Shown here: piece after piece, positions 1-10,748 of the stretch
How the letters are laid out: each line of letters opens with the position of its first letter
Numbering within the stretch: position 1 is the first letter of the stretch
Source of the DNA: Staphylococcus saccharolyticus
Lineage (GTDB): Bacteria; Bacillota; Bacilli; Staphylococcales; Staphylococcaceae
Direction: 5' to 3'
NCBI RefSeq assembly: GCF_900458815.1
Contig: NZ_UHDZ01000001.1
Span: 2,170,001 to 2,234,000, forward strand
Length of the DNA: 64,000 nt
Translations under genes and position numbers: made by a program
Notes under the pieces: generated by a model
Told to the model about the DNA's origin: nothing
Seen by the model: the letters and a program-made list of their open reading frames with translations, nothing else
Database searches by the model: none

Positions 1-339
<339 letters not shown>

Positions 340-617
340 CTACAGATTGTCCCATACGTTCTTTTTGGAAATTTCGTAAAATATCAATTTTTCATGTTCA
401 GTCTCAACTTTTTTCAAATTTTACGAGCTTTGTCATTTACTTTGATATCTTTAAAATATCATGAAGCATAGTCACTAATTTCCATAAAGCCAACCTTCTC
501 ACCTTTTTATTCTACAAGAGGAAGTAAATGTAATAAAGCAATTTCTACTTTTCTTTCATTAATAGATTCATAAATTAAGTTAATTGCTTCTATTTCATGA
601 ACAATACTTTATATTAT
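340..617 (-). pseudogene. Decayed coding remnant between folK and lysS
   Basis: This 370-base gap has no intact gene, but its minus strand reads like broken protein. One stretch (about 617-507) gives 'YKSIVHEIEAINLIYESINE...LLHLLPLVE' before a TAA. After a frame change come 'GEKVGFMEISDYAS', a stop, 'YFKDIKVNDKARKI', a stop, and then, after a further shift, 'KKVETEHEKLIFYEISKKNVWDNL' and a stop close to the lysS ribosome binding site. Composition is protein-like (heptads rich in E, K, I and L) but I cannot name the family. It may be a small gene lost by several stops and shifts. Alternatively it is AT-rich spacer that reads by chance. Confidence 0.35.
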
Positions 618-682
618 ATAAGGTTTATTTAATATTTTCCTACCAACCACACTTTTTTAAATTTCCTCACATTTATTAACTT

Positions 683-1162
683 TTATCTCTTATACTTCTT
701 AACTGTGTCGTCTACCATTACTAAATTTTGTATAGTTTGATGCGAACGAGGTTCAACCCGATTTGGGGCAATATCATTCAAAGGAGTGAGAACAAAGGCA
801 CGTTCAGTCATTCTCGGATGTGGTATAGATAAATTCTCTTCTTCTATGATTAAATCATCATATAATAAAATATCTACATCAAGTGTTCTTGGTCCCCAAC
901 TAATAACTCTAACACGATGCAACTGCTGTTCTACGTCTAAACAACGTGCCAATAAATCTTGAGGGTTCAAATTAGTTTCTATTTCAACACACAAATTTAA
1001 AAAAAGGGGCTGTTCTGTATAACCAACAGGTTCAGTTTCATAAATATCGGAAATTTGTGTCACCTCAACACCTTTAAAGCTATCTAAAATCTTTATCGCT
1101 TCTTGAAGTTGTATCTCACGTTCTCCAATGTTACTGCCTAAACCTAAATATGCTTTAACCAT
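683..1162 (-). CDS. folK: 2-amino-4-hydroxy-6-hydroxymethyldihydropteridine pyrophosphokinase (HPPK)
   Basis: Transfers pyrophosphate from ATP to 6-hydroxymethyl-7,8-dihydropterin, the step before dihydropteroate synthase in folate synthesis. The 159 residues match the usual HPPK length. Visible signatures are 'AYLGLGSNIGERE' at the N terminus, 'FLNLCVEIET' for the pterin pocket, and the 'GPRTLDVDILLYDD' motif whose two Asp residues bind Mg2+. It is the last gene of folP-folB-folK: the folB stop is directly followed by the folK start with no gap on the coding strand, so translation is probably coupled. Intact, with no odd features. Confidence 0.95.
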   Translation of the reverse strand: MVKAYLGLGSNIGEREIQLQEAIKILDSFKGVEVTQISDIYETEPVGYTEQPLFLNLCVEIETNLNPQDLLARCLDVEQQLHRVRVISWGPRTLDVDILLYDDLIIEEENLSIPHPRMTERAFVLTPLNDIAPNRVEPRSHQTIQNLVMVDDTVKKYKR

Positions 1163-2363
<1,201 letters not shown>

Positions 2364-2500
2364 TTAAAAAAGTATTATCCATCATCACTCATTATTTATC
2401 ATATCATTCATTACTATAAGTTTTGAGTACAATTTCAAAATGAATACTGTACTTGATACGACGTTACATTATAAAAATGTATTTTTGAAGATGATTCAAA

Positions 2501-2600
2501 ATAAAAAAGACGAAGACACGAATGATAAATAATAACGAAATTAGTGCAATAAACGCGCTAATTTTGATACTCACTCATCAAAAATCTTCGTCAAAAATAA
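2501..2600 (-). terminator. Branched stem-loop region downstream of cysK
   Basis: Two nested inverted repeats lie just past the cysK stop. The outer stem pairs gacgaaga (2509-2516) with tcttcgtc (2585-2592). The inner hairpin pairs aaattagtgc (2538-2547) with gcgctaattt (2555-2564) with one G-T pair. A T-run follows on the minus strand (AAAAAA at 2503-2508 on the plus strand). Best read as the cysK terminator, although it is longer than usual. Confidence 0.6.
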
Positions 2601-2615
2601 AACATAGTTATTCAA

Positions 2616-3548
2616 TTAATCATCAAAAGAATATAAAGGTGTTGATAAGTAACGTTCACCATTACTTGGTAATATAGTAACTACAGTTTTTCCGTTACCT
2701 AACTCTTTTGCTTTTTGAATAGCCGCATAAATTGCAGCTCCAGAAGAAATACCTGCTAAAATCCCTTCTTCTTTAGCCACGCGACGTGCCATTTCCATTG
2801 CAGTTTCATTACCAACTTTAATGATACTGTCATATACTTCAGTATTTAAAGTGTCTGGTACGAAACCTGCTCCTAATCCTTGTAATTTATGTGGACCAGG
2901 TTCTCCACCACTTAGTACTGGTGAAGCTTCAGGTTCAATAGCAACAATTTCTACATCTGGATATTCTTTTTTTAACACTTTACCGACACCAGATAAAGTA
3001 CCCCCAGTACCGACACCAGATAAGAACGCATCAATTTTTCTACCTTCGAATTGTTCAACTAATTCAGGACCAGTAGTTAGTTCATGGATTTCAGGGTTAG
3101 CTGGATTTTCGAATTGTTGAGGTTCGAAATAGCCATGTTCTTCTTTTAATTCTTTCGCTTTTTTAATAGCGCCTTTCATAGCTTCAGATCCTGGTGTTAA
3201 TACAAGTTCTGCACCGTAAGCTTTTAATAAATTACAACGTTCTTGACTCATTGTTTCAGGCATTGTAAAAACTGCATTATATCCTTTTGCTGCACATACA
3301 AATGCTAAGCCAATACCTGTATTACCACTAGTAGGCTCAACGATTGTATCACCAGGCTTAATTTTACCTTCGCGCTCAGCTTTTTCAATCATTGCTAGGG
3401 CAATACGATCTTTAACTGAACCACCTGGATTTTGATATTCTAATTTAACATAAATATCAGCAGCATTTTTATCAACTACATTTCTTAATTTAACAACAGG
3501 TGTGTTACCAATAATTTGTGTAACATTATCTACGGGTTTTTGTGCCAT
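2616..3548 (-). CDS. cysK: Cysteine synthase A (O-acetylserine sulfhydrylase)
   Basis: PLP enzyme that makes cysteine from O-acetylserine and sulfide. The 310 residues are full length. The cofactor lysine is K46 in 'NPGGSVKDR'; the substrate loop 'TSGNTGIG' is at about 73-80, and the phosphate-binding '[12 protein letters not shown]' follows near 180. The ATG at 3548 has an AAGGAG site upstream. In staphylococci cysK is under CymR control; I could not pick out a convincing CymR box here. The gene is monocistronic, with its own terminator-like structure. Confidence 0.95.
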   Translation of the reverse strand: MAQKPVDNVTQIIGNTPVVKLRNVVDKNAADIYVKLEYQNPGGSVKDRIALAMIEKAEREGKIKPGDTIVEPTSGNTGIGLAFVCAAKGYNAVFTMPETMSQERCNLLKAYGAELVLTPGSEAMKGAIKKAKELKEEHGYFEPQQFENPANPEIHELTTGPELVEQFEGRKIDAFLSGVGTGGTLSGVGKVLKKEYPDVEIVAIEPEASPVLSGGEPGPHKLQGLGAGFVPDTLNTEVYDSIIKVGNETAMEMARRVAKEEGILAGISSGAAIYAAIQKAKELGNGKTVVTILPSNGERYLSTPLYSFDD

Positions 3549-3886
3549 TCAGAACACTCCTTCTTAATTATATAATCATTAATACTTAGTTTTTCTATCG
3601 GATATAAATTTATTCTATCAGAATTTTCTAAAAAGAGAAACCGAATTGTCTTGTTGTCAATAAAAAAACTATATTTAATACATACATTAGAATTTTTCCC
3701 AAAAGAAATCAAATTAAACGTAAGGAGATAGTCGAAACAGTTTAAAAGTCAACAACGTATCGTCGTCACATACTTTTACATTAATAAACAACTATCTCCG
3801 CAGTAAACCACTGATATAATTAAATTTAAAATCGTTCAAATCAACAATAATCAAACGTTCATCACCTAGTCATTTTTCTAATAAAT
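3549..3886 (-). other. hslO-cysK intergenic region with a long folded element
   Basis: A 338-base gap with no real gene. On the minus strand it can fold as nested stems: ggagatagt (3723-3731) pairs with actatctcc (3791-3799); inside it AAAAGT pairs with ACTTTT, and innermost GACGACG pairs with CGTTGTT around an ATA loop. No T-run follows, so it does not look like a simple terminator of hslO. It could be part of a cysK 5' leader or a small RNA. Nearer cysK, TAGAAT at about 3611 may be a -10 box, but the -35 is weak. Confidence 0.4.
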
Positions 3887-4762
3887 TTATTTTGCTAATA
3901 GTTCTTCTAATTCACTTTCATTATATTGATACTTATTACCGCAGAAATGACATACAGCTTCAGCACCATGATCTTCTTTAATCATGCTTTGAATTTCTGT
4001 TTTCCCTAAGCCCTTAATCGCATTTAAGAATTTTTCATGACTACAATTACATCTAAATTGGGCAGACATTGTATCCAGAATTTGAACATTGTCGTCACCT
4101 AGTATTTCTTTTAAAATCCCTTCAGGTGTTAATCCTTGTTCAATTAATTTTGAAACTGGTTGCATTTGATTTATAGCATTTTCCAACTTTGTAATAGTTT
4201 CATCTTTAGCACCAGGCATCACTTGAATGATAAAACCACCAGCAGCTTTAATTGAGTTATCAGGATTAACTAGGACACCGAGACCCACTGAAGAAGGTGT
4301 TTGCTCACTTGTAGCATAATAATAAGTAAAATCATCTCCAAGTTCCCCTGATACAATTGGACTTGCACCGGAAAAATAATCTTTCATACCTACGTCTTTA
4401 ACAACTTGAATAGAACCATCTGTTCCGACTGCTCGCCTAACATCTAATTTACCTTGCTCATTAAGTGGAAAGTGTGTTTGTGGATGATCTACATAAGCTC
4501 GCACATTACCTTTCGCATTTGCATCAGCAATGATTCTACCAATTGGACCTTGTCCATCAACAGTAACTGTTAATTTTTGATTACCTTTTAACATTGCGCC
4601 CATCATTAATGTAGCAGTCATAGTTCTGCCCATTGCCGCTGAAGCAGTAGGCCATGTATAATGTCGAGTTTGTGCTTCTTGTACTGACTCTGTAGTGATT
4701 GTAGCATATGCTCTTATTTCTCCACTATATGCCAATCCTTTCACGATATAATCATGTGTCAT
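3887..4762 (-). CDS. hslO: Redox-regulated chaperone Hsp33
   Basis: Cytoplasmic holdase activated by oxidation: the zinc-bound cysteines form disulfides and the protein then binds unfolding clients. At 291 residues it has the normal length. The redox switch is complete: C238 and C240 ('RCNCSHEKF') and C271 and C274 ('CHFCGNKY'). The N-terminal core includes '[22 protein letters not shown]'. It lies between ftsH and cysK, the usual staphylococcal order, which links it to protein and thiol stress. Intact. Confidence 0.95.
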   Translation of the reverse strand: MTHDYIVKGLAYSGEIRAYATITTESVQEAQTRHYTWPTASAAMGRTMTATLMMGAMLKGNQKLTVTVDGQGPIGRIIADANAKGNVRAYVDHPQTHFPLNEQGKLDVRRAVGTDGSIQVVKDVGMKDYFSGASPIVSGELGDDFTYYYATSEQTPSSVGLGVLVNPDNSIKAAGGFIIQVMPGAKDETITKLENAINQMQPVSKLIEQGLTPEGILKEILGDDNVQILDTMSAQFRCNCSHEKFLNAIKGLGKTEIQSMIKEDHGAEAVCHFCGNKYQYNESELEELLAK

Positions 4763-4946
4763 TGTTAAATCTCCTTTTTGAATTATCTATTGTTTTAATC
4801 TCTTATTTTTTAATTCTGGTTGATTATTATACATCGCCCATCGAGTAATATGAAATCAATTGCTCATTCAAAAAATATAATAAATAGAAACTAACATAAG
4901 TTTTTATTTTCCATAAATCCCTTGTTTTATTAATTAACACCTTAAC

Positions 4947-5030
4947 TTAAAGACATTAATTCTATTTCGTTGTCTTTAAATTAAAAAGCCTCTTTCCACT
5001 CCCATTATATAAAAAAGAGTAGAAAGAGAC
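4947..5030 (-). terminator. Terminator hairpins downstream of ftsH
   Basis: ctctttccactc (4990-5001) pairs with gagtagaaagag (5017-5028) with one mismatch, followed on the minus strand by GGCTTTTTAA. A second perfect hairpin, ttaaagaca/tgtctttaa (4947-4955 and 4971-4979), lies further downstream. Together they separate ftsH from hslO. Confidence 0.75.
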
Positions 5031-5045
5031 TTACTAAAACTTACT

Positions 5046-7166
5046 TTATTGTCTATGATTAGGATTATATGGTTTATCGATGCTCGGAGACTTTTGATGT
5101 CCAGGTTCTGTTGAATGAGATTCTTCATCCGATTCATGCCCTGCATCACCATGATGATGTTGGTGATGTCTTTCTTCATCAATATTGTGATCTTCTTGGC
5201 GATCTTGTTGTTCTTTTTCTTCGCCTTCTTCTAGCTGTTCTTTGCGAATATCATTGTAAGATTTACCGTATTCACCATCGCCGTAATCACTATCTTTATC
5301 TTTGACAACTTTTGCTGCATCATAGTCTACTTCAGGTAATACGCAATCATAGAATAGTGAGCGGATTTGCTCTGCAACCAATGTTTCTTCAGTAAGCAAT
5401 GTCTTAGCAATAAGTTTAAGTTGTTCTTCGTGTTCTAATAAGATTTGTTTACAACGTTCATATTGTGCTTTAACAATACGTTGAACTTCTTTGTCAATTT
5501 CATATGCGATTTGACCAGAATAGTTTGGTTCTCCTTGCATATCTTTACCAAGGAACACTTGTCCACCACTACTATTAGAAAATTGTAGTGGTCCAAGTTT
5601 TTTACTCATACCGTACTCTGTAACCATAGATCTTGCTATTTGAGTTGCACGTTCAAAATCATTTGATGCACCTGTAGATACTTCACCAAAGTTAATATCT
5701 TCAGAGACACGTCCACCTAGTAAACCACAAATCTTATCAAGCAATTCTGGTTCAGTCATTAAGAAACGATCTTGTTTAGGTAACATCATCGCATACCCAC
5801 CAGCTTGACCACGAGGTACGATAGTCACCTTGTGCACAACTTCAGCTTCATCTAGAACCATACCAATGATTGTGTGACCTGCTTCATGGTGCGCTACAAT
5901 ATTACGTTCTTTTTCAGAGATAACACGCGATTTTTTAGCCGGTCCGGCAATGACACGGTCCGTTGCTTCTTCAATATCATGCATATCAATTTTATTTTTA
6001 CCTTCACGTGCAGCGATTAACGATGCTTCATTAAGTAAGTTTTCTAAATCTGCACCAGAAAACCCAGGCGTTCTTTGAGAAATTGCTTTTAAATCAACTG
6101 TTTCATCAAGAGGTTTATTTTTAGCATGTACGTGAAGAATAGCTTCACGACCTTTTACATCTGGACGTCCAACTTGAATTTGTCTATCAAAACGACCAGG
6201 ACGTAATAACGCAGGATCTAAAATATCTGGACGGTTAGTTGCAGCAATCATGATAATTCCTTCATTTTCACCGAAACCATCCATTTCAACTAATAACTGG
6301 TTAAGTGTTTGTTCACGTTCATCGTGACCACCACCTACGCCTGCACCACGTTGCCGTCCAACTGCATCAATTTCATCAATAAAAATGATACATGGTGCAT
6401 TCTTCTTAGCATTTTCGAATAAATCACGAACACGGCTTGCACCCACCCCAACGAACATCTCAACGAAATCTGAACCACTGATTGAGAAGAAAGGTGCGCC
6501 AGCCTCACCTGCTACCGCACGTGCTAATAATGTTTTACCTGTACCTGGAGGGCCAACAAGTAAGACACCTTTTGGAATTCTAGATCCCATTTGCTTGAAT
6601 TTCTTATTATCTTTTAAGAAATCTACAATTTCGATTAATTCTTGTTTCTCTTCATCAGCACCTGCTACATCTGAGAAACGTACGCGACGTTTATTACTGT
6701 CGTACATTTTGGCCTTAGATTTACCAAAGTTCATCATACGACCACCGCCGCCTCCACCTTGGGCTTGGCTAAGGAAGAAAATAAATAATAATGCAATGAT
6801 TAATACTGGAATCAGTGTTGTCAGAATGCTAACGAAGACACTTTGTTTTTCTTCTTCTTTAACTGTTAATTTCAGACCATCTTGCTTCTTGGCTGTATCT
6901 GTAATTTTTTGTAGGTCTTTTTCATTGTTATATAAAATAGTTGATGAATAATCTTCATCATTTTTAGTTTTACCGCTTACCATATAAACATTTTGTTCAG
7001 GTTGAATTTCTAAGGATTTTAAGTCACCTTTTTCCAACTTATTTACAAATTGCGTGTATGTAAGTTGTTTCGGCATATTTCCATTTCCATTTAAAAATGA
7101 AAACAAACCAAATATAATAACGCCTATAATTGCGATAACTAGCACATTGCGAAAAGCTTTCTGCAT
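5046..7166 (-). CDS. ftsH: ATP-dependent zinc metalloprotease FtsH
   Basis: Membrane-anchored AAA+ protease that degrades unstable membrane and regulatory proteins. In the 706 residues, TM1 is at about 8-25 and TM2 at about 113-133, followed by a Gly-rich linker. Walker A 'GPPGTGKT' is at 205-212, Walker B 'IIFIDEID' at about 260-267, and the Arg-finger region 'RPGRFDRQ' near 322-329. The zinc site HEAGH is at 427-431. The C-terminal tail (about 640-706) is very acidic and His-rich ('[12 protein letters not shown]'), longer than in B. subtilis, as in other staphylococci. It sits downstream of tilS-hpt, the standard arrangement. Confidence 0.97.
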   Translation of the reverse strand: MQKAFRNVLVIAIIGVIIFGLFSFLNGNGNMPKQLTYTQFVNKLEKGDLKSLEIQPEQNVYMVSGKTKNDEDYSSTILYNNEKDLQKITDTAKKQDGLKLTVKEEEKQSVFVSILTTLIPVLIIALLFIFFLSQAQGGGGGGRMMNFGKSKAKMYDSNKRRVRFSDVAGADEEKQELIEIVDFLKDNKKFKQMGSRIPKGVLLVGPPGTGKTLLARAVAGEAGAPFFSISGSDFVEMFVGVGASRVRDLFENAKKNAPCIIFIDEIDAVGRQRGAGVGGGHDEREQTLNQLLVEMDGFGENEGIIMIAATNRPDILDPALLRPGRFDRQIQVGRPDVKGREAILHVHAKNKPLDETVDLKAISQRTPGFSGADLENLLNEASLIAAREGKNKIDMHDIEEATDRVIAGPAKKSRVISEKERNIVAHHEAGHTIIGMVLDEAEVVHKVTIVPRGQAGGYAMMLPKQDRFLMTEPELLDKICGLLGGRVSEDINFGEVSTGASNDFERATQIARSMVTEYGMSKKLGPLQFSNSSGGQVFLGKDMQGEPNYSGQIAYEIDKEVQRIVKAQYERCKQILLEHEEQLKLIAKTLLTEETLVAEQIRSLFYDCVLPEVDYDAAKVVKDKDSDYGDGEYGKSYNDIRKEQLEEGEEKEQQDRQEDHNIDEERHHQHHHGDAGHESDEESHSTEPGHQKSPSIDKPYNPNHRQ

Positions 7167-7206
7167 GCGTCATTTCCTCCTACTTCCAATAATAAAACTA
7201 ACAAAA

Positions 7207-7212
7207 ATTGTA
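7207..7212 (-). promoter_or_regulatory. Candidate -10 box of ftsH
   Basis: The minus strand reads TGTTACAAT, an extended -10 (TGn then TACAAT), about 40 bases upstream of the ftsH ATG, which has a TAGGAGG ribosome binding site. No good -35 is visible, which fits an extended -10 promoter. The rest of the 280-base gap to hpt (7213-7447) is AT-rich with no gene seen. Confidence 0.4.
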
Positions 7213-7447
7213 ACACAATACATCTCATATAGGCTAGTATTTCAACTTTCGTATTGTTTCTTCAATTTGAGTCAATTTCTAATAATTTACTGCTTAAAAT
7301 TTTGCTATCATAAATTAACTTAATCATGTACTCCCTTTAACTTATCAACAAGTTCATTAATACATAAATTGAGTCTACACTAAATCTAGTATTACGCATA
7401 GTTTTATTCTCTTTAAAAGTTGATTAATAGGCCTTCCAATTTAAATC

Positions 7448-7993
7448 TTATTTTGAGTGAATTTCAGGCTTTAATGTACCTATATATGGAAGGTTTCTAT
7501 ATAACTCTCCATAATCTAAACCGTATCCAACTACAAATTCATCTGGAATTTTTTTACCTACATACTTCGCTTCAATATCTGCTTTGCGACGATTAGGTTT
7601 ATCTAACAAAGTCACTATTTCCAATGAGTTAACCTTACGTGATTGTAGCAACTCTGTAATAGATTTTAAAGTAGTACCTGTTTCTAAAATATCTTCAATA
7701 ATAAGTACATCTTTTTTCTCTATTGATGCTCCTAAATCTTTTAAAATTTGAACTTCACCAGTAGATTCTGTACCACCGTGATAACTTGAAACATCCATAA
7801 AATCAATAGATAAATGAGTATCGATTTGTTTAATCAAATCAGCCATAAACATTACAGACCCTTTAAGAATCCCTACACATACGAGTGGGCGATCTTGATA
7901 ATCGTCTGTTATTTTAGCACCTAACTCCTTACAAATAGTTTGAATGTCCTCTTCCGTTAATAAAACATCCTTTAAGTCCTTATGCATTATCAT
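7448..7993 (-). CDS. hpt: Hypoxanthine phosphoribosyltransferase
   Basis: Salvages hypoxanthine and guanine to IMP and GMP using PRPP. It has 181 residues, close to the family norm. The PRPP-binding motif 'VLIIEDILETGTT' is at about 96-108, and the flexible-loop 'SSYHGGTESTG' is near 69-79. The start ATG at 7993 overlaps the tilS stop as ATGA; a second in-frame ATG at 7987 is also possible because GGAG lies upstream of both. tilS and hpt are therefore translationally coupled and lead into ftsH, the order found throughout the Bacillales. Confidence 0.94.
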   Translation of the reverse strand: MIMHKDLKDVLLTEEDIQTICKELGAKITDDYQDRPLVCVGILKGSVMFMADLIKQIDTHLSIDFMDVSSYHGGTESTGEVQILKDLGASIEKKDVLIIEDILETGTTLKSITELLQSRKVNSLEIVTLLDKPNRRKADIEAKYVGKKIPDEFVVGYGLDYGELYRNLPYIGTLKPEIHSK

Positions 7994-9288
7994 TCATCTC
8001 CATTATTTGAAATCATTATTAAATCTTTAAAATTCTCTTGGACATATAAACACCCAATAGCTATTATTTCATTTGAATTATTTATAATTAGAGGAATATG
8101 TTCACGCTCATCTGCAACAATTTTATTATCAATAAATAAACGACTTACTTTTTTATGGCCTTCTTGACCATTCAGTTTAAATACATCACCAGTTTGTCGC
8201 ACACGAACCTTTAGAGGATACGTTGTCAATGGTAAATTTTGACTAACATGAATTTTATAACCATTAAACAAATAATTACCTGGCCGTTCAATATGCATAT
8301 TATAAATTTTATTTTTATCTACTTCTGATTTGACCATTATTATTAATGTATCATATGCAATTTGAATTATCCATTTATCTGTTAAATCCAAATTAAATTG
8401 AGATTTATTACTTTGAATTTGTTCAAACCATTCCTCATAAGAGGTTTGTGGAATAGACAATTGTTGACCTAGTTTATTGAACAAACGATCCATAACTATC
8501 ATTTTGACATTAGTATCTAGTGCATTAAAAGTATCTCTTGAAAATGTATATTTCCTTTGCTTCTCACTTTCTGATACAAATTGAATGATAAAGTCCTGAG
8601 CTTGGTGGTTTAAAGACTGTAATTCACGATCATGCCACTCTTTAAATTTAAGTAATTGATGTGTGTTGAGATTAGGATTTTTATCTATCGCAGGTAGAAG
8701 TCGATGCCTAATATCATTTCGAACATACTTTGTATCATGGTTAGATAAATCTTCATAATATGGAACACGATTGACCTTTTGATAAGTTATAATATCGGAC
8801 TTCATAACATTTAATAAAGGTCGACATATACGATAGTTATCATAATATGTAACTGATGAAATTCCCAAAGAGTTTCGAGTTGAACGTCCCGTAAACAAGC
8901 GATAAAAAATTGTTTCGAGTTGATCATCAAGATGATGAGCAGTTAACAATACGTCTGCGTTAATATCTTTTATGATGGTCTCAAACCAATCATAACGACG
9001 TTGTCGGGCCTCATGTTGAATACTGTTACCTTTTTGAACGAGATGTGTTAAATCTAGGTGCTTAACGTATAATTCTATATGATTTTGTTCACAATACTCC
9101 TGTAGAAACCTTTCTTCTTCTTCGGATTCGTTTCGTAAACCATGATTGACATGAACACAAGTAATCTTACTATACGTATCTTGATAATCATTAAGTAAAA
9201 TATGTAATAAGCTCATACTATCAATACCTGTAGATACAGCTACAACGATATGTTCGCTCTTTGACCATCCATCTACATTGATATTCAT
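7990..9288 (-). CDS. tilS: tRNA(Ile)-lysidine synthetase
   Basis: Modifies C34 of the CAU-anticodon tRNA-Ile to lysidine so that it reads AUA; essential. It has 432 residues. The N-terminal PP-loop ATPase motif is 'VAVSTGIDSMSLLH' (STGIDS at 19-24), where most families have SGGxDS. Downstream are 'LTAHHLDDQLETIFYRLFTGRSTRNSLG' and 'RPLLNVMKSDI', typical of TilS, and a C-terminal substrate-binding domain ('VRVRQTGDVFKLNG'). From memory the STG variant also occurs in other staphylococci. It overlaps hpt by four bases. Confidence 0.93.
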   Translation of the reverse strand: MNINVDGWSKSEHIVVAVSTGIDSMSLLHILLNDYQDTYSKITCVHVNHGLRNESEEEERFLQEYCEQNHIELYVKHLDLTHLVQKGNSIQHEARQRRYDWFETIIKDINADVLLTAHHLDDQLETIFYRLFTGRSTRNSLGISSVTYYDNYRICRPLLNVMKSDIITYQKVNRVPYYEDLSNHDTKYVRNDIRHRLLPAIDKNPNLNTHQLLKFKEWHDRELQSLNHQAQDFIIQFVSESEKQRKYTFSRDTFNALDTNVKMIVMDRLFNKLGQQLSIPQTSYEEWFEQIQSNKSQFNLDLTDKWIIQIAYDTLIIMVKSEVDKNKIYNMHIERPGNYLFNGYKIHVSQNLPLTTYPLKVRVRQTGDVFKLNGQEGHKKVSRLFIDNKIVADEREHIPLIINNSNEIIAIGCLYVQENFKDLIMISNNGDE

Positions 9289-9390
9289 TAACCCACCTCA
9301 CTTTGCTACACTAAATTTAATTTAATTTATTTACGTTTGTAGAACTTTTATTTTAATAAATATTAATACATGAGTCTTAATTAAATAAAA

Positions 9391-9445
9391 ATAGGAGTAG
9401 GAGAGAATTCAAAAGTAATATATTTGAATTCTTCGTCCCACCCCA
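9391..9445. repeat. Dispersed intergenic repeat, copy 1
   Basis: Imperfect palindrome 'aggagtaggagagaattc ... gaattcttcgtcccacccc', with a perfect inner arm GAATTCAAA/TTTGAATTC (9405-9413 and 9423-9431). A related copy lies at about 36650-36690. Similar TGGGAC-type intergenic elements are common in staphylococci. Its position between tilS and yabR, outside any gene, fits a mobile or structural intergenic repeat. The rest of 9289-9563 shows no gene. Confidence 0.6.
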
Positions 9446-9563
9446 TGCGGATGATAAGCATGTTCAAACGTCGACTGAACATTTTTAAAAAGTCATCACA
9501 CACTCAGTTTACATTAATTAATCCTATTGTAATGACGTTTATAACCTTTAAATCTATATTATA

Positions 9564-9965
9564 TTAACGTCTTGAACCTTTACCACCACGACGTGATTCA
9601 GTTTGACGTTTAATTGACGTTAATTTATCTTCACTGTCTTTTAAGAAGTTACTTAATTTTTTCTCAAAGTCTTCAGTTTTTTGAGCTGGCTTTCCATGAT
9701 TAGGTTTATTATGACGAGGCTTGCGAGGACGATCTTTAGCTTTTTTTATCGATAGACTAATTTTACCGTCATCAGCAATTGATAGTACTTTAACTTCTAC
9801 TTCGTCACCAACTGATAAGTGGTCTTCAACGTTTTCTACGTAATTATCGGCAACTTCACTGATATGAACTAAACCACTTTTTCCTTCAGGTAATTCTACA
9901 AATGCACCAAATTTTTTGATACCTGTAACTTTACCTTTAAGCTTGTTTCCTACTTCGATTGACAT
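9564..9965 (-). CDS. yabR: S1-domain RNA-binding protein YabR
   Basis: Small RNA-binding protein of the general stress protein 13 type. Residues 1-70 form one S1 OB-fold ('VGNKLKGKVTGIKKFGAFVELPEGKSGLVHISEVADNYV', cut here for length). The tail is basic and low complexity ('KAKDRPRKPRHNKPNHGKP', ending SRRGGKGSRR), suitable for nucleic acid contact. It has 133 residues. It lies downstream of divIC and upstream of tilS, as in B. subtilis. Its exact target is not known to me. Confidence 0.88.
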   Translation of the reverse strand: MSIEVGNKLKGKVTGIKKFGAFVELPEGKSGLVHISEVADNYVENVEDHLSVGDEVEVKVLSIADDGKISLSIKKAKDRPRKPRHNKPNHGKPAQKTEDFEKKLSNFLKDSEDKLTSIKRQTESRRGGKGSRR

Positions 9966-10098
9966 TTTCTAAATAAATCCTCCCGGTTAGATTCGATTTC
10001 ATTCTTATTATATTCCTGTTCACGTAATTTCACAATGCTATAATCAGATTATTTTATTCTAATTTTTTTCACCATCGAATGATTTCGCTTTAGAGGAT

Positions 10099-10461
10099 TT
10101 ATTTTTCACCTGGTAATCTAAATATCACTTCACCTTTATTACTTAAATAATAATCATCCCGTGCAACTTTCTCAATATAATCTTTATCATTTAAATTATT
10201 CAATTTTTCTTTTAAGGCGATTTCTTCATCTTGTTGTTTTTGAAATTCAGTTTCTTTATGTTTTCTTTCAACAGCATCTTGATCGTTACTATGCTTTTGA
10301 ATGACAAGCAATACGAGTAAAATAAGAATAATCGCTAAAAGAATCCCACCAAATACAGCTATACGTCGACGCACCACTCGCATTTTCATTCTTTGTCGTT
10401 GTTTTTTCTTATTTTCTTGAGAAGTATATTGATTTCCTATATTTTCTACCTTTTTATTCAT
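10099..10461 (-). CDS. divIC: Cell division protein DivIC (FtsB-like)
   Basis: Bitopic septum protein that works with DivIB and FtsL in the divisome. It has 120 residues: a basic cytoplasmic N terminus (about 1-32, 'KKKQRQRMKMRVVRRR'), one membrane helix (about 33-55, 'AVFGGILLAIILILLVLLVI'), then an extracellular coiled coil (60-100) ending in 'DDYYLSNKGEVIFRLPG', the usual DivIC/FtsB C-terminal box. It sits 23 bases downstream of the S4-domain gene, in a probable operon with it and yabN. Confidence 0.9.
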   Translation of the reverse strand: MNKKVENIGNQYTSQENKKKQRQRMKMRVVRRRIAVFGGILLAIILILLVLLVIQKHSNDQDAVERKHKETEFQKQQDEEIALKEKLNNLNDKDYIEKVARDDYYLSNKGEVIFRLPGEK

Positions 10462-10484
10462 TGCTTGTCACCTCCTTATGCATT

Positions 10485-10748
10485 TCACGCTTCATTTATA
10501 CGTTCTTCTTTAATTAATTCATACATACCTTTTGCAATTTCTTTCGTGGCATGTTCATTTAATCCTGTAATTTTTACTGTTACTAACTTTTGACCAAAAC
10601 GAATAACAAGTTCATCATTTTCTTTAATATCTGTACCTGCTTTCGCTACGTTTCCGTTAACAGTTACACGACCTTGATCACTGATTTCTTTTGCTAATGT
10701 TCGTCGTTTGACTAGTCGTGAAACTTTTAAATACTTATCTAATCTCAT
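10485..10748 (-). CDS. rqcP: S4-domain RNA-binding protein RqcP (YabO)
   Basis: Small S4 protein of the Hsp15 type. In B. subtilis this protein (YabO/RqcP) works with RqcH in alanine tailing of stalled 50S-nascent chain complexes. It has 87 residues; the S4 motif is 'MRLDKYLKVSRLVKRRTLAKEI..GRVTVNG' at the N terminus. The start overlaps the stop of the upstream mazG part by four bases. Intact, even though its upstream partner is frameshifted. Confidence 0.9.
   Translation of the reverse strand: MRLDKYLKVSRLVKRRTLAKEISDQGRVTVNGNVAKAGTDIKENDELVIRFGQKLVTVKITGLNEHATKEIAKGMYELIKEERINEA

Noticed and set aside
3530..3712. A 60-codon frame upstream of cysK on the minus strand
   Set aside because: It overlaps the cysK start and promoter region, has no ribosome binding site and reads as AT-rich noise.
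6385..6951. A 188-codon frame on the plus strand opposite ftsH
   Set aside because: Shadow of the conserved ftsH coding frame; no start signal and unlikely composition.
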